A DNA stretch of 64,000 nucleotides from Acinetobacter sp. ANC 4805 (GTDB taxonomy: Bacteria > Pseudomonadota > Gammaproteobacteria > Pseudomonadales > Moraxellaceae). The position numbers and the translations under genes are program-made. The notes under the pieces were generated by a model. The model ran no database searches, was not told the origin of the DNA, and saw nothing but the letters and a program-made list of their open reading frames with translations. Positions 62,607-64,000 of this stretch are shown here, piece after piece; position 1 is the stretch's first letter; each line of letters starts with the position of its first letter. The stretch lies in NCBI RefSeq assembly GCF_022549495.1, contig NZ_JAKZGD010000004.1:62001-126000 (forward strand). The letters run 5' to 3'.

Positions 62607-63966
62607 ACTATCCTTAGCTTCACGTTTAAGTATTGCTTTTAGTCTGATTTCTTGTGTTGTTTTTATCAGTATTGGCGGTTTGTCTTATCAAAGCTTTCGT
62701 GAAATGGTTTATACCCAACAGGACAAAGCATTAACTGCTCGTATCAAGCGGATGGAGGTCTTTTTGACCGATGCTCATACCATTCATATATTAGGAAAAT
62801 ATCCAAAACTTTATGAAAATATGGTGGGGCATGAAGACAGTATTTTTATTGTCAAAGAATCAAACAAAGACTTGATTCGGATTAATCCTTTAAATATTAA
62901 AATTCCTAGGTTGAATTATTCTCCGCAAATTCAATACCACAATAATACAACGCATCATCCAACAACACGTTTTGCTTTCAAATCGATTCAGTTTGGCAAT
63001 CAAGATTATCAATTGATTGCAGGGCAGCAGTGGTATGGAGCGAATCAGATACTCAGTCAATATTTTTGGAAAGTCGCATTTTATAGTGGCTTAGGTATCG
63101 TGTTATCCAGTTTGTTAGGTTTTATGGTGGGGCATTATTTGTTCCGTTCCATGCGTGTTTTGATCGCAGAGACCAGTAAAATCAATGTACAAAAATTAAA
63201 TCATCGCATTGAGGTAGAGTCCACCAATGTTGAGGTGCAACAACTCAGCCATGCAATGAATCAAATGCTCGATAAAATTCAGGACGATTATCAAAAACTA
63301 GCGCAGTTTTCAGAAGACATTGCACATGAGTTGAGAACTCCACTCAATAACCTGATGGGGCAAACACAGATTATGTTATCCCATGCTCGCACAACAGATG
63401 AATTAGAGAATCTATTGTATTCGCATTTAGAAGAGTATGAACGTCTGACTAAACTGATTGAAAGTATGCTTTTTATTGCACGTTCAGAACATCGTGAATA
63501 TGGATTAGACAAAAAATCTGTGAATCTAAAACAACTCATTAAAAATATTACGGATTATTTTGATTGTCTAATTGATGAAAGGGAGATGTCATTAGTGATC
63601 CATGTCATGGATGATTTTAATATCGTTGCAAATGAAATATGGATACAGCGAGCAATTGCAAATTTAATGAGTAATGCTGTTTTACATGGAAAAGAAGGAG
63701 GCGAGATTACATTGGAGGTAAAACAGAATGATGCTGATTGTGTGATCAAAATTGTTACACATAACGTATTTATTGATGAAAAACATCTATCACATTTATT
63801 TGACCGCTTTTATCAAGTCGATGAAAGTCGGCACAAAAGGACTCAAACAGGTGGCTTGGGTCTGGCGATTGTAAAATCAATTATGCAATTGCATGGTGGT
63901 TCAGTCGAAGTTGAAAATCAAACAGAAGGTGTGGCATTTAAACTGATTCTACCTAGGGTCTGTTGA
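62590..63966 (+). CDS. Sensor histidine kinase (heavy-metal type, CusS-like)
   Basis: The 458-residue membrane kinase has a first span (SIAFSLISCVVFISIGGLSY), a periplasmic sensor of about 140 residues containing several His (HNNTTHHPTTRF), and a second span. HAMP, dimerisation and His246 in DIAHELRTPLNNLMGQ follow. The catalytic ATPase part is NEIWIQRAIANLMSNAVLHG, FDRFYQVDESRHKRTQTG and GGLGLAIVKSIMQLHGG. It partners the regulator encoded upstream. The His-rich sensor part would suit a metal signal, but this is inference. Confidence 0.92.
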   Translation: MKIMNRLSLASRLSIAFSLISCVVFISIGGLSYQSFREMVYTQQDKALTARIKRMEVFLTDAHTIHILGKYPKLYENMVGHEDSIFIVKESNKDLIRINPLNIKIPRLNYSPQIQYHNNTTHHPTTRFAFKSIQFGNQDYQLIAGQQWYGANQILSQYFWKVAFYSGLGIVLSSLLGFMVGHYLFRSMRVLIAETSKINVQKLNHRIEVESTNVEVQQLSHAMNQMLDKIQDDYQKLAQFSEDIAHELRTPLNNLMGQTQIMLSHARTTDELENLLYSHLEEYERLTKLIESMLFIARSEHREYGLDKKSVNLKQLIKNITDYFDCLIDEREMSLVIHVMDDFNIVANEIWIQRAIANLMSNAVLHGKEGGEITLEVKQNDADCVIKIVTHNVFIDEKHLSHLFDRFYQVDESRHKRTQTGGLGLAIVKSIMQLHGGSVEVENQTEGVAFKLILPRVC

Positions 63967-64000
63967 GATTTTAGCGATGCCTAGTGCCCTCTAAAAATAT

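Overview
The window reads as a chromosomal stretch of an Acinetobacter-type gammaproteobacterium (Moraxellaceae). The evidence is its low GC content, the rnfH-bamE-fur order, GTP-type PEP carboxykinase, groESL, ppk1, tesA divergent from an ABC pair, and a Bap-like giant adhesin with a type I secretion C-terminus. The species cannot be fixed from sequence reading alone. No tRNA, rRNA, CRISPR array or prophage was seen.

Layout. 1-3.9 kb: a YafJ-like amidotransferase (cut by the window edge), a single-domain hemerythrin, an NSS-like transporter overlapping rnfH, then bamE and fur back to back. 4.0-6.2 kb: a scarred accessory patch. It holds a dead IS630-family transposase and, beside it, what looks like a relic integron: the first codons of an integron-type integrase ended by a stop, a short attI-like gap, one gene cassette in the opposite orientation, and a well-formed 59-bp attC site. 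6.3-10.7 kb: a small exported protein, pckG, a lipid kinase and a metallophosphoesterase. 11.0-19.4 kb: one giant repetitive adhesin gene. 19.4-24.3 kb: groES-groEL behind a sigma32-type promoter, dgkA, and pdxB-epmA. 24.3-30.2 kb: a LuxR-type regulator, a small lipoprotein, a sulfatase with its own lipoprotein formylglycine-generating enzyme, a rhomboid protease and nfuA. 30.4-36.3 kb: a FepA-type siderophore receptor with a Fur-box-like site, an unknown protein, an exported alpha/beta hydrolase, a beta-carbonic anhydrase and tesA. 36.3-45.2 kb: a YbbA/YbbP ABC pair, a frameshifted rhomboid gene, mtgA, ppk1, a nitronate monooxygenase and a VIT-family protein.

45.4-53.4 kb is the most interesting functional block. 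An NfrA-like outer-membrane protein (TPR plus barrel) and wecB on the plus strand face a tightly packed five-gene minus-strand operon. That operon encodes a membrane protein with a degenerate GGDEF-like domain, an unknown membrane protein, a processive GT2 glycosyltransferase, a BcsB-like periplasmic protein and a glycosidase-like lipoprotein. Together these make a complete candidate envelope-spanning exopolysaccharide machine, reminiscent of the E. coli NfrA/NfrB/WecB (phage N4 receptor) pathway but with Bcs- and Pel-like parts.

53.6-64.0 kb is mostly housekeeping: photolyase, slyD, ndh, a PBP5/6-type carboxypeptidase, an M61 peptidase, an exported transthyretin-like hydroxyisourate hydrolase, a small outer-membrane barrel protein, and an OmpR-type response regulator with its histidine kinase. 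A 177-bp MITE-like element with near-perfect terminal inverted repeats sits inside what appears to have been the terminator of the M61 peptidase gene, flanked by a 12-bp direct repeat.
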